This document shows, piece by piece, positions 15,846 through 25,337 of a stretch of 64,000 bases of DNA. Within the stretch, counting starts at the first letter, position 1, and the number at the start of each line of letters is the position of its first letter. A program made the translations under genes and the position numbers. The notes beneath the pieces were generated by a model that worked only from the letters and a program-made list of their open reading frames with translations, was not told the DNA's origin and did no database searches. The DNA comes from Rurimicrobium sp040387755 (GTDB lineage Bacteria > Bacteroidota > Bacteroidia > Chitinophagales > Chitinophagaceae): contig JAZKDB010000002.1 of NCBI GenBank assembly GCA_040387755.1, forward strand, positions 1 to 64,000. The letters run 5' to 3'.

Positions 15846-15930
15846 AGATTGCTTTGCTTCGTGCCTCGCAACCGTCGTTCCTCCTTCGCGTACCGAAATA
15901 ATCGGCATCTTCGATAATGACGTAAGCGTG
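15846..15930. repeat. Dispersed intergenic repeat, copy 4
   Basis: Near-identical to copy 2 through AATAATCGGCATCTTCGA and AATGACGTAAGCGTGTG, then ends. The array stops just before the terminator of the BNR/PKD gene. The region 15317-16008 contains only these repeats and that terminator. Confidence 0.6.
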
Positions 15931-15955
15931 TGTGTCGCCGCAAAGACCAAAACGA

Positions 15956-15986
15956 ACAAAGCCTTCAATATTCTTGAAGGCTTTGT
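15956..15986 (-). terminator. Terminator of the BNR/PKD T9SS gene
   Basis: 13-bp perfect inverted repeat ACAAAGCCTTCAA / TTGAAGGCTTTGT with a 5-nt loop, 23 nt after the stop codon of the minus-strand gene that ends at 16009. Confidence 0.75.
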
Positions 15987-16008
15987 CATTTGTTATTTGC
16001 TTGATTAA

Positions 16009-19000
16009 TTATTCTATCACCAGTTTGTTGCTGATGCTGTTTTTGCCGTCGGTAAGGATGCGTACTTCGTAGATGCCTTTGGGGAATTCGCTCCAGTCAA
16101 ATTCTTTGACAAAACCACCATTGATGAGGGTGATGGATTCGCTGGCGATTTGCTGACCCATTACATTGTAAAAGTAAACGGATACTTCTTTACCATTTAC
16201 TGCATTGGCTTTTAATATTACACGGCCTTTGCTGGGGTTGGGGAATAACTCAAATCCGGCATTGCGGAAACTTGTTTTGCCAATACTATTGGGTATAAAT
16301 GGATAAATAGGCGAGGTGTTGCCGCAGCCATTGGCATCGGTAACGGTAACGGTGTAATTACCCGAAGATGTAGGGGTAAAGGTGTTGGCCGTTGCTCCGG
16401 GTATCAATACGCCGTTTTTGTACCATTGCCATGCGGTGGCTGTAGGACAGGCTGCGGTAAGTACTCCGCCTGCGGCGGTAATGGTGACAACAGGATTGGG
16501 TAATACTTTGATATAGGATGTTCTGGTGTAGCTGGATGTGCCGAGTGCATTGGTACCGATTAGGGTAACAGTATAGTTGCCGGGGCTGGGGTAGGTAATG
16601 GTGACTACTTTGGCGCTGGATGTGCTAGGGAAACCTCCGGGGAAAGACCAGTCTATACTGCTGGCATTTTGGGTAGAATCGTAAAAAGTAACGGTCTTGC
16701 CGGCACAGATGACGGTATCGTCGGCCTCAAAATCTACAGCAGGGCTCATGCTAATATTGACATTATCAATAAAGAGGGCCTGACCATAATAACCCACGTT
16801 TTCGAAGGCTATGAGAATGTCGTTGCCTGCGTAGGGTTTTAAATCAATGCTTTCTTTTCTCCATTTTGAGGAGCTGGGGGTAAAGCGATAATAAATAGCT
16901 GATGCGGGAGAGGTAGCCAATGCTGAACCTGATTTGCTGTAAATGGTATTCCAGGTTTGGCCACAGTCGTAAGACAAGGTCACCAAGAGACTGTCCGGAT
17001 AAGCGTCGGAATAAGGTTGGTAGGCTACATCAAAAGTGAGTTGTGCGTAAGAGACAGTTGATTTCAAGGCCATCATCGGGGTGATGATTTTGTCATGTTT
17101 TCCTTCGGCATTGATACCATTGTTGTCGAAAATGATGCATTTTGTAGAAGTTCCGAATCCGCTGGCATCGTCTGTTTGCTCCCATGCACCAATGCTCTTG
17201 CTGGATAATTGCCATTTGGCAGGAGGGTAGGTGGTGCCTTCAAAACCTTCGCTCAGCAAGGCTGATGGTCTGTTGGATACTTCGATATAGTTTGTTTTGG
17301 TTTTGGTATCTGTACCTGCTGTTCCGGTGATGCTACAGCTGGCATCATAAAGACCTTTGGTATTGTACACTACAACAGGACTGTCGGCTGTAGAAGTGGA
17401 TGGTGTACCTCCGGGGAAACTCCAGCTAACAGAAGACGCTACGCCATATACTTTTTTGTAATAACGTACGGTGTCGCCGACGCAAATCACTTTTTTGTCG
17501 GAAGTGAAATCTACTATTGGTTTGAGGTTGTTGTTGATACCACATTCCCATACTCCGCGGCCATAGGTAGAGATGCGCAATACGGAAGCGGCATCGCCTG
17601 TGTTATACAGCATCAGGTTTTTGCCTGAACATACCGAAGGCAGGTTTTGGGTATAATTGGTCCAGGAGGTGGTGCTGTTGTTTTTGCTGTGCAGGAAGTT
17701 GCCAGCATATACAAAGAGTCTTTCGTTGGTAGAGTAGTCGTCGTGCAATATTTTGCGGATGTTGAGACCACTGAGGCCTGATCCGGTGATGTTGGTCCAG
17801 GTAGCACCTTTATTGGCCGAGCGGTATATAGCTGCTCCGCAGGAAAGGAAAACGACATTGGTGTCTTTTGAACTGGTGACAATACTGGCTGCTGCGGCAG
17901 TAGAAACCGGAGTAGTATAGGTGGTGAACACCGGACTGCCGGAAAGTGCTTTATCGCAGCGAACCACTTTGCTGTTGTTGGTAACGAAATAAACAATGTT
18001 GCTGTCTGCACGGCAGGATGCTATTTCCAGAATTCTGTCTGTGGCATTGAAGATGCGTGTCCAGCTGGGGCTGGAAGTATTGATGTTGTCGCTGCGCCAA
18101 AGGCTGTCTTTGCCCAGAAAGCAGACGTTTGTTTTAGAAGGAACAAATTCGATAGCGGAGTTGTTGGTAGGCGTAAAGGGTGAATTGTAACTTACTTCGC
18201 CTGTCATAGGTACGAGTGAGCGGCGTTGGCCATTACCCAAATAATAGACGGTAGAGGCAGTGGCATAATCGAATGCACATTTACTGGTCCAGTCGCCACC
18301 ACGGTTGGTGCGCCAATCTCCATTATAATATAATTCGCCATTGTCTTGTGTGCCGATGCTCAGCACATCGCGGCTGATGGGGCTTTGTGCGGCCTGATAG
18401 ATTTCGCAGGCGGCAATACCATCACAACGGGGTATCCATGTGCGGGCGGTGGTGTCTGTACTCAGCCATACTCCTCCATCATTGGCATTATACACTTCCT
18501 TATTATAATAAGGATGCCATACAATCTGGTGCATATCGGTATGGCATTCGTCGTACCATGCTGTTCTTTTGTTCCAGGTGGCACCGCCATCTGTGCTGCG
18601 CCATACATTATGTGCAATGACTAATAATTCGTTTTTGTTTTCGGGGTTTACGTTGATGTCGAAATTGTAATTGCCTTGTCCACCAGAGCTTGGGTTGGCA
18701 TCATAACATACCAGACATTGGGTGGAGCTGTTGTATACTGTTGTAAAACTGGTACCTCCGTTAATGGATTTATATACGACGCAATTACCTCTGGTTGTAG
18801 CCAGATAAACAATATTGGTATCTGCTTTTGTTACGCCAATTCTTAAGCCTGTATTACCTGATGGAAATGAAAGCCCACTGGTGATTTGTGTCCAGGTACT
18901 GCCAAAATCGTTACTGACAAAAAACTCAGTAGATGTTGCAGCATACAGCGTTTTTTTGCTCAATGGTCGGGCATGCATGTCTCTGAATGATCCACCCACT

Positions 19001-19557
19001 CTGGTTTGTGTCCAGTTGGCACCGGCATCGGTTGTTTTCCAGATACCACTGCTGGTAGCGGCTACCAGTGTTTTATTGTCGTTAGAATCCATCAGTATTT
19101 CAACTGCCATTTTGGTGCCTATACCTGTAGTGACAGCAGACCATGTGGCACCTGCATTGGTGGTTTTGTAGATACCATAGCTGTTGCTGTAGTAGTCGGC
19201 ATCGCCCAGAGAAAGGTAGATGGTGCTGTCGTTGGTGTAGTCAATACAAACGGCAGAGCATGATGTTTGGGGAAGTGTTTCGGTGCCCGAGGTAAATGTC
19301 CAGCTTTTGCCGTTATCTGTAGTGGTATAAAGGCCACCGGAGGCACTTACGGCATACATTTTATCTTTTTTGGAGGCGTGGAATTTGAGCTGGCTGACAC
19401 GACCCAGTCCGTTGACCTGACCACTGGAGTTGATAGGGAAGGGTATAGGGCCTGTATTGATCCATTTGCCTATTGCGGGTTGTGCTATTGCATCTGTGCT
19501 TAAGCACAAAACACTGAGCAGTATTAATATATTTCTGAAGGAATAGAATTGCTTCAT
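16009..19557 (-). CDS. Large T9SS-secreted protein with BNR/Asp-box repeats and PKD domains
   Basis: A 1182-aa exported protein. The signal peptide ends at about residue 25 (AIAQ). The first about 680 residues form a sortilin/BNR-type beta-propeller with repeated Asp boxes: TTDNGKSW, TTNAGATW, TTDAGANW, SNDFGSTW, STDGGATW, SANKGATW. Then come a PKD domain (about 690-770), a jelly-roll/MAM-like segment (EGFEGTTYPPAKW... to FIDNVNIS), a second PKD, an Ig-like section and a C-terminal T9SS type A sorting tail (FELFPNPSKGRVILKA... KLVIE). It is probably surface-attached or released, binding or degrading polymers; no active site can be named. A small secreted protein gene lies 35 nt upstream. Confidence 0.85.
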   Translation of the reverse strand: MKQFYSFRNILILLSVLCLSTDAIAQPAIGKWINTGPIPFPINSSGQVNGLGRVSQLKFHASKKDKMYAVSASGGLYTTTDNGKSWTFTSGTETLPQTSCSAVCIDYTNDSTIYLSLGDADYYSNSYGIYKTTNAGATWSAVTTGIGTKMAVEILMDSNDNKTLVAATSSGIWKTTDAGANWTQTRVGGSFRDMHARPLSKKTLYAATSTEFFVSNDFGSTWTQITSGLSFPSGNTGLRIGVTKADTNIVYLATTRGNCVVYKSINGGTSFTTVYNSSTQCLVCYDANPSSGGQGNYNFDINVNPENKNELLVIAHNVWRSTDGGATWNKRTAWYDECHTDMHQIVWHPYYNKEVYNANDGGVWLSTDTTARTWIPRCDGIAACEIYQAAQSPISRDVLSIGTQDNGELYYNGDWRTNRGGDWTSKCAFDYATASTVYYLGNGQRRSLVPMTGEVSYNSPFTPTNNSAIEFVPSKTNVCFLGKDSLWRSDNINTSSPSWTRIFNATDRILEIASCRADSNIVYFVTNNSKVVRCDKALSGSPVFTTYTTPVSTAAAASIVTSSKDTNVVFLSCGAAIYRSANKGATWTNITGSGLSGLNIRKILHDDYSTNERLFVYAGNFLHSKNNSTTSWTNYTQNLPSVCSGKNLMLYNTGDAASVLRISTYGRGVWECGINNNLKPIVDFTSDKKVICVGDTVRYYKKVYGVASSVSWSFPGGTPSTSTADSPVVVYNTKGLYDASCSITGTAGTDTKTKTNYIEVSNRPSALLSEGFEGTTYPPAKWQLSSKSIGAWEQTDDASGFGTSTKCIIFDNNGINAEGKHDKIITPMMALKSTVSYAQLTFDVAYQPYSDAYPDSLLVTLSYDCGQTWNTIYSKSGSALATSPASAIYYRFTPSSSKWRKESIDLKPYAGNDILIAFENVGYYGQALFIDNVNISMSPAVDFEADDTVICAGKTVTFYDSTQNASSIDWSFPGGFPSTSSAKVVTITYPSPGNYTVTLIGTNALGTSSYTRTSYIKVLPNPVVTITAAGGVLTAACPTATAWQWYKNGVLIPGATANTFTPTSSGNYTVTVTDANGCGNTSPIYPFIPNSIGKTSFRNAGFELFPNPSKGRVILKANAVNGKEVSVYFYNVMGQQIASESITLINGGFVKEFDWSEFPKGIYEVRILTDGKNSISNKLVIE

Positions 19558-19592
19558 CTGAATGTTTTTTTATTTGAATGAATGAGCTTGGA

Positions 19593-20000
19593 TTAATGTT
19601 GTTGCTGTTCTTTGAAGATCTGAAGGCGTTCCTCAATGCTCAGTATTCTGCCATCGGGCTGCACATAAGGGCGGGTTTGATCATTCCATACCTCGTATTT
19701 TTTCACTGCAAAACGCAATTCGTTTTCGGCCGAAATTTTTCTTTGTCTTCTTTTGCCGGGTATTTTTTCACGTTCGGCACGTTCGCCGATTTCTTCATGT
19801 TCGCCTTCGGGCTTTTCATGTTTACTCCAATACAGGTCGAATGCTTTTTCTACTTCAAAAAAATTGGCATTGGGGTCGTCCATCATGGATATCCATAGTG
19901 GTTTTTGCATGTACTCTTTGTCCGAAACCTTTGCTTTGTTTTGGGCCATTGTGCTGAATGCACTCATGAAGAGCAGGAGAAATAGTAATGTGTATTTCAT
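19593..20000 (-). CDS. Small secreted protein upstream of the BNR/PKD protein
   Basis: A 135-aa protein with a signal peptide (ends FSTMAQ, about residue 19) and a highly charged, Lys/Glu-rich mature part (HEEIGERAEREKIPGKRRQRK). The C-terminal segment VWNDQTRPYVQPDGRILSIEER also looks conserved-like, but I do not recognise the family. It is 35 nt upstream of the large T9SS protein on the same strand and is likely cotranscribed, so a role tied to that protein's export or anchoring is a reasonable guess. Confidence 0.7.
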   Translation of the reverse strand: MKYTLLFLLLFMSAFSTMAQNKAKVSDKEYMQKPLWISMMDDPNANFFEVEKAFDLYWSKHEKPEGEHEEIGERAEREKIPGKRRQRKISAENELRFAVKKYEVWNDQTRPYVQPDGRILSIEERLQIFKEQQQH

Positions 20001-20074
20001 GAAATATGTACTTTAATTTTTTTGTAAAATATTCTTTTTTTTACACATTTACAATAGCGTGTCCATAAGCGGAT

Positions 20075-20187
20075 GGATTGCAAATCTGGCTGTCGGTAGG
20101 CGGGTTGGCAATATATTGGATGTGAGATGGGCTTTGAAAAGAATCTGAATGGTGGTAGTATTGTTTATATGCGGATTGCAAATCCGC
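20075..20187. repeat. GGATTGCAAATC repeats with palindrome
   Basis: GGATTGCAAATC occurs at 20075-20086 and 20173-20184; the second copy is embedded in the perfect palindrome GCGGATT GCA AATCCGC (20171-20187). The surrounding 20001-20283 has no gene. It resembles a degenerate dispersed intergenic repeat of the kind found elsewhere in Bacteroidota. Confidence 0.5.
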
Positions 20188-20283
20188 TTTATCTGTGGTT
20201 CGGGATGTTAGCGAAGCGCATTTCAAACAGCTGGATATGCCACGCAGTGATTTAACTCGGCATTGCTCGCACTCGTGGGGGAA

Positions 20284-20811
20284 TTATGTTCTATTCAATT
20301 TTGAATTTGGGTTAATTGTAAAAACAAAATATAAATAGGTAATGATTAATATAAATACACTGAAATACGAATATTCTTGACCGATAATTTTATTGAGCAC
20401 AAGTGCTTTAGTAATAAAAAAACTGCAAACCCACATTAGCTTTAAATAATCGAAGGTTCTTTTTTGCGTTTTATTTTTAAACCTAAGTGCATAAATAAGA
20501 ACAATAGCCCCAAGCCCGAATCCTAAAATATAATTGGCTACAACCCAATGTTGGATTTTAAATAAGACACCTAAAATTATTATTGAAAAAGCACCATTCA
20601 AGAGGTGCCAATATTTTGTTTTTGTAATTGTTCCAGCTTTAATTAGTTGATAAATTGCCAAATAAATTGCAACATTGAGAATAAAATATTCCAATGGGTT
20701 ATTAAAAAATTCACTTGGCACTAATGGACCAACTAAGTAGGAATAAATATTACCTGCAATACCAATTGCCAAAAGCAGTAAAGTAGTAGTAATTAATGCT
20801 TTGTTTTTCAT
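20284..20811 (-). CDS. Polytopic membrane protein, unknown function
   Basis: A 175-aa protein with about six hydrophobic segments. The stretch IIILGVLFKIQHWVVANYILGFGLG resembles the N-terminal membrane motif of GldL-like proteins (gliding/T9SS motor), but the protein lacks the long cytoplasmic tail of GldL. The family is not assigned. Its ATG overlaps the stop of the glycosyltransferase gene (TAATG at 20809-20813), so it is translated as the last gene of the asnB-glycosyltransferase unit. Confidence 0.6.
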   Translation of the reverse strand: MKNKALITTTLLLLAIGIAGNIYSYLVGPLVPSEFFNNPLEYFILNVAIYLAIYQLIKAGTITKTKYWHLLNGAFSIIILGVLFKIQHWVVANYILGFGLGAIVLIYALRFKNKTQKRTFDYLKLMWVCSFFITKALVLNKIIGQEYSYFSVFILIITYLYFVFTINPNSKLNRT

Positions 20812-21998
20812 TATCTTTTCATCAGTCCCTCATAATACTCACTCATATCCTTTACCAGTCGCTGATAGGAATATCTTTCCTTGACATATTGCAATCCAGC
20901 AATGCCGAAGTCCTGTCTTTTGATTTCGTTTTCGCTGAGTTGTAAAAGACCTTCGCAAAAAGCCTCCATGTTGCCGGGAGGAGTAATAATACCTGTCTGT
21001 TGGTGTACTACTGCATCGGCCACACCGCCTACATTGGTGCTGACTACTGGTTTTCCGGCAGCCTGTGCTTCTATGAGCGAAACGGGTGTGCCTTCGTTGT
21101 GAGAGGTAAGGGCAACAATATCAAGCCCTGCGAGTACATAATCCATTTCTGTTTGCCAAGAGGTGCAAATAGCCTGAGCCGCTCTTTGCTCTTCGGGAAA
21201 GTAAGCATAATCAATGCCTGCCAGTTTCAGTTCCTGCTCGGTTTGGCTGCGCATATCGCCATCGCCAATGATGATGAACCGGAGTTTGTGGTTGCTTGCC
21301 GGAATCAGACGGGCAATTGACGCTACAAATAGACTATGATTCTTGACAGGAACGATGCGCCCAATAATACCAATGGCAATTTCGTCTTCTTCAATGAGGT
21401 ATTTAGTACGGAAAGAGGCTCTTTTTTCTTCTTTATTTTGCTGAAATTTATCCAGATCCAAACCAAGGGGAATGACCCTGATTTTTTCTTCGGGGCAGAT
21501 TTTGTATATACTGCCCAATTCCTGCTTTTGAATATCACTTATAGCGATAATGCCCGATGATTTACGAGCCAGATAGCGTTCTATTTGTATAAAGGCATTG
21601 GTTTTGGCCTTGCCAAAATAGCTGTGGAACACATGGCCGTGAAAAGTGTGTACAATGACCGGTACATTGCAGGCAGAGGCTGCCAAACGTCCGATAGCCC
21701 CGGATTTTGCTGCATGTGTATGTACAATATCCGGTTTGTAGTCTTTAATGAGTTTCTTAATATCGTTGTATGCCCGGCGATCATCGGCAATATTAATTGC
21801 CCGTTTCATACTGGGAACCACTACTGGCTCGATACCCAGATTTTCGGCAAGGTGCATGGCATCCTGTTCGTGATCGTCTTTACCCCCGATGACCAGCATT
21901 GTTTCGTATTCGGGCGCCATATACCTGCTGAGGTAAGTGGCATTGAGCGAAGGTCCGCCAATAATGAGCCTATTGAGTATTCGTAAAATTCGGGGCAT
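20811..21998 (-). CDS. Glycosyltransferase family 4
   Basis: GT-B glycosyltransferase of 395 aa. The C-terminal nucleotide-sugar motif is present: SHNEGTPVSLIEAQAAGKPVVSTNVGG (E-x7-E). The N-terminus MPRILRILNRLIIGGPSLNATYLSRYM is the usual acceptor half. The start at ATG 21998 is preferred; a TTG at 22028 would overlap asnB and add ten unrelated residues. It follows asnB by 5 nt and is coupled to the next membrane-protein gene. Likely substrate: a UDP-sugar for capsule or O-antigen assembly. Confidence 0.88.
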   Translation of the reverse strand: MPRILRILNRLIIGGPSLNATYLSRYMAPEYETMLVIGGKDDHEQDAMHLAENLGIEPVVVPSMKRAINIADDRRAYNDIKKLIKDYKPDIVHTHAAKSGAIGRLAASACNVPVIVHTFHGHVFHSYFGKAKTNAFIQIERYLARKSSGIIAISDIQKQELGSIYKICPEEKIRVIPLGLDLDKFQQNKEEKRASFRTKYLIEEDEIAIGIIGRIVPVKNHSLFVASIARLIPASNHKLRFIIIGDGDMRSQTEQELKLAGIDYAYFPEEQRAAQAICTSWQTEMDYVLAGLDIVALTSHNEGTPVSLIEAQAAGKPVVSTNVGGVADAVVHQQTGIITPPGNMEAFCEGLLQLSENEIKRQDFGIAGLQYVKERYSYQRLVKDMSEYYEGLMKR

Positions 21999-22003
21999 AG
22001 GCT

Positions 22004-23914
22004 TTAAGCAATATATTTTTTCCACCAATATTGAAATACAATCAGCGCCCAGATGGTAGCATGGCTATCTTCGGGGTTGTTGCTTTTCAATTTCAGCTTT
22101 AGTTGTTCGATATTTTCTACATTAAAAATTGCCTGTTGGGCAACGAAGTTTTTCTCCAGTAAATCGTCATTGATAAGGCTCCAGAGTTCGTTGCGGAACC
22201 AGTCCAGAATAGGTATTTCGAAACCATGTTTCGGTCTGTTGTACAATTCGGCGGGCAGCATGTCTCTGAAGGCATCCTGAACGATTTTCTTTTTCATACT
22301 GCCATCGATTTTGTAGTTGGCAGGTAATCCAAAAGCAAAATCGACTACACGCTTGTCCAGGAAAGGGCTGCGTACTTCGATACTGTTGGCCATACTCATC
22401 ATATCGACTTTTACCAGCATATCGCTGAGCAGGACAAGATTGACATCGGTCAGTAATACTTCGTTAAAATCATCTGATTTTATGGCAGATAGTATTGCTG
22501 CTTTTTCTGTTTCCATCAGAGGGAAATCTACTTTTTGCAATACATTGGGTTGAAGCAGTGATGATGCCTGTGCCACTGTATTGAAGCTGGCCCATCGCCA
22601 ATAACGTTCTTTTGTGCTCAGTTTGGCACCTTCGGCAAAACGGTCCAGCTGGCGGAAAAGGTTGGTGATTTTGCTGTTGCGGCTGTGGGGCAGGGCTTTC
22701 CACAGCGGAGCCCCCATTTTTACCAATGTCTTGGGCAAAGAAGTTTGCCTCATTTTCCATTCGGCAGCATGTTTGTTGTATCCCGAGAACACCTCATCGG
22801 CTCCATCACCACTTAGGGCAACGGTAACATGTTTGCGGGTATTTTTACTTAGAATGTAGACGGGTAGGGCAGAAGAGTCTGCAAAGGGCTCGTCAATATA
22901 ATCTAATACACCAAAGACATTATCCAGAAAATCGTTGTTGGACAGAGAGAATACGTGGTGATTGGTATTGTATTTTTTGGCAACTAATTGGGCATATTGG
23001 GTTTCGTCGAAGAATTTATTGTCTTTATAACCGACAGAAAAGGTGTTGAGTTTTTGGGTATGACGGCTGGCCAATGCTACAATGACTGAAGAGTCAATCC
23101 CTCCGCTTAAAAAAGCACCTAAAGGAACATCTGATATCATGCGCTCTTGCACAGAATCGTCCATTTTTTGCACCAGTTCGGTTTTCGCTTCTTCGTAGGT
23201 ATATTGATTGTATTGTTCGGGCTGACATTCTGCCTTATAAAAAGCCTCGTATTGTTCTAAGCCTTTATTATTTAAAACAATAAAGTGTCCGGGTTTCAAC
23301 TTGGATACCCCTTCAATCATACTTTGGGGCTGCGGAACATAATTTAACTGTAAGTATTGGTGTAAGACACTGAAATTTACTTTTCGGGGTACATTCCATT
23401 CCAGCAAGGCTTTCATTTCGGAGGCAAATGCAAATCCATCGGCATTGTGATACAGCAGCAGAGGTTTTTTACCAAAAGGGTCGCGGGCGAGTATCATTTG
23501 CCCTGTATGAAGGTCGTAAAAGCTAAAGGCAAAGAAACCATGTAGCCAGCTGAGGCATTTTGTGCCATATTGAATCAACAGACCCAGTAGAACTTCGGTG
23601 TCTGAGTGTGTTAAGGGTTGACCAATTTCTTTCCAATACTCTTTTAGGTATTGTGTGGATAATTGCTGATAGTTAAAAATTTCGCCATTGAATACAATTA
23701 CATATCGGCCATTTTTACTTTTCATGGGTTGAGTGGCTGCCGATGAGGTGTCAATAATGGATAACCTGCGATGTCCAAGTGCCACATTTTCAGTACTGAA
23801 AATATCTCCGCTATCAGGTCCTCGTTGCATCAACTTTTCATTTGATTGCTGTACATTTGCTACCGTGTGAGCAGTAGAAATATGGAAAGAATAAAAACCG
23901 GTAATGCCACACAT
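22004..23914 (-). CDS. asnB: Asparagine synthase (glutamine-hydrolysing)
   Basis: Class II glutamine amidotransferase with N-terminal nucleophile Cys2 (MCGITGFYS) and a C-terminal synthetase domain with the PPi-loop LSGGIDSSV near residue 267. At 636 aa it is the long form common in polysaccharide loci (WbpS/AsnB type), which can amidate a sugar acid or make asparagine. It is the first gene of a minus-strand unit divergent from the polysaccharide cluster (46-nt intergenic), so a role in modifying the surface glycan is as likely as amino-acid synthesis. Confidence 0.92.
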   Translation of the reverse strand: MCGITGFYSFHISTAHTVANVQQSNEKLMQRGPDSGDIFSTENVALGHRRLSIIDTSSAATQPMKSKNGRYVIVFNGEIFNYQQLSTQYLKEYWKEIGQPLTHSDTEVLLGLLIQYGTKCLSWLHGFFAFSFYDLHTGQMILARDPFGKKPLLLYHNADGFAFASEMKALLEWNVPRKVNFSVLHQYLQLNYVPQPQSMIEGVSKLKPGHFIVLNNKGLEQYEAFYKAECQPEQYNQYTYEEAKTELVQKMDDSVQERMISDVPLGAFLSGGIDSSVIVALASRHTQKLNTFSVGYKDNKFFDETQYAQLVAKKYNTNHHVFSLSNNDFLDNVFGVLDYIDEPFADSSALPVYILSKNTRKHVTVALSGDGADEVFSGYNKHAAEWKMRQTSLPKTLVKMGAPLWKALPHSRNSKITNLFRQLDRFAEGAKLSTKERYWRWASFNTVAQASSLLQPNVLQKVDFPLMETEKAAILSAIKSDDFNEVLLTDVNLVLLSDMLVKVDMMSMANSIEVRSPFLDKRVVDFAFGLPANYKIDGSMKKKIVQDAFRDMLPAELYNRPKHGFEIPILDWFRNELWSLINDDLLEKNFVAQQAIFNVENIEQLKLKLKSNNPEDSHATIWALIVFQYWWKKYIA

Positions 23915-23960
23915 AAGGTATAATATTGAATAGTCCTACTAAAAGAGCAGAACAAATCGG

Positions 23961-25310
23961 ATGCAATTTATAACATTGATGGATTATTTATTGCTGCCTT
24001 TTTATTTAGTAGTAATTTATATCATCGCCAACAACTTCAAAAACAAGCATTATCCGCCGGGTCATCCATGGCGCAAGTATTTTATTCCGGCGCTGAATGT
24101 AAAAATTATCGGTGCTGTATTCATCGGATTGGTGTATCAGTATTATTATGGAGGAGGAGATACGGCATATTATTTTTACCAATCGAAAATAGTCAACGAA
24201 GCGATTAACGAAAACCCAACTAAAGGGTTTATCCTGATGCTCCATATCCCTACCCATTTTGATGGAGAGTATCAGATGTATACATCGAGAATGGAGTGGT
24301 ATTTTGGAATGAATATGTATATGGTTATTGCCTTGGGTGCCTTCTTTAACCTTTTTACCTTTTCCACCTTCTTAAATACCTCTATATTTTTTGCCTGTCT
24401 TAGTTTTACGGGTATCTGGGCTCTGTTCCGGACATTTGCGATGCAATATCCTCAATATCTGAGGCAGGTGGCTATTGCCTTATTATTTATCCCAAGTTGC
24501 TTTATCTGGGGGTCGGGAATTTTTAAGGATACCTTGTGCATGTTTGGCCTGGGCTGGCTTACGTATGGTGTTTTTCAAATGTTGGTGCAGCGAAACTTTA
24601 GTGTCGGCAATATCATTTTGTCCTGTCTGTCATTTTATGTTGTATCTGTTGTAAAGGTGTATATCCTTTTGGCATTCGTGCCTGCCCTGGCATTATGGGT
24701 TGTGTTTACCTACTCCGACAAGGTGAAAAGTAGCTTTCTGAAGTTTTTGATTAAGGTTTCCTTAATTGGTATAACAGCACTTGGTTTCTTCATTTTGTCT
24801 AATAAGTTTTCACAGGAATTGGGCAGTTACTCGCTGGATAATATTGCGAAAACAGCGGAGACCACCAGAAGTTACGTGTATGGACAGTCTGGCGATGATG
24901 GGTCTGGCTATGATTTGGGAGAGATTGACCCTTCGCTGGCAGGTATGGTGAAGGTATTTCCGAAAGCTCTTATTACGGCTTTGTATGGTCCTTTTGTATG
25001 GCAGGCCAAGAAGGCAATTGTATTATTAAATGCTCTGGAAGCCTCATTGTTTCTTTTGCTGAGCCTAAGGATTGTGTGGAGGATTGGTTTTCGGAAAATC
25101 TGGAATACTATTAAGAAGGATCCGAATATTCAGTTTTTTCTGGTATTTACTATCATCTTTGGTTTTGCGGTAGGGCTTACATCCGGTAATTATGGTTCGC
25201 TGTCGCGTTACCGAATTCCCTGTTTGCCTATGTTTGGATTGTCATTATTACTAATATATTATAAAGCTGAAGAGAAGGGCAGGTTATTGTTTCCGATGCT
25301 AAAAATTTAA
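23961..25310 (+). CDS. Polytopic membrane protein A of a tandem paralogue pair
   Basis: A 449-aa protein with about 10-12 hydrophobic segments. Conserved blocks shared with the next gene are HPWRKYFI (residues 39-46), YQYYYGGGDTAYYFY, SRMEWYF, FIPSCFIWGSGIFKD and NYGSLSRYRIPC. The acidic loop after the second helix (GGGDT) recalls the active-site loop of GT-C glycosyltransferases, and the C-terminal G-SRYR-P block recalls Wzy polymerases; both are inferences. It starts the + strand glycan operon. A candidate for the O-antigen/exopolysaccharide polymerase or a lipid-linked glycosyltransferase. Confidence 0.65.
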   Translation: MQFITLMDYLLLPFYLVVIYIIANNFKNKHYPPGHPWRKYFIPALNVKIIGAVFIGLVYQYYYGGGDTAYYFYQSKIVNEAINENPTKGFILMLHIPTHFDGEYQMYTSRMEWYFGMNMYMVIALGAFFNLFTFSTFLNTSIFFACLSFTGIWALFRTFAMQYPQYLRQVAIALLFIPSCFIWGSGIFKDTLCMFGLGWLTYGVFQMLVQRNFSVGNIILSCLSFYVVSVVKVYILLAFVPALALWVVFTYSDKVKSSFLKFLIKVSLIGITALGFFILSNKFSQELGSYSLDNIAKTAETTRSYVYGQSGDDGSGYDLGEIDPSLAGMVKVFPKALITALYGPFVWQAKKAIVLLNALEASLFLLLSLRIVWRIGFRKIWNTIKKDPNIQFFLVFTIIFGFAVGLTSGNYGSLSRYRIPCLPMFGLSLLLIYYKAEEKGRLLFPMLKI

Positions 25311-25337
25311 CTTAACACCCAATTTAATTTTTTATAC

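Noticed and set aside
15409..15989. Several small proteins in the repeat region
   Set aside because: They are translations of the dispersed repeat copies, overlapping on both strands, with no conserved start or family.
20041..20226. 61-aa protein in the gap before the polysaccharide locus
   Set aside because: Matches the pattern of spurious translations of intergenic repeats; no start signal.
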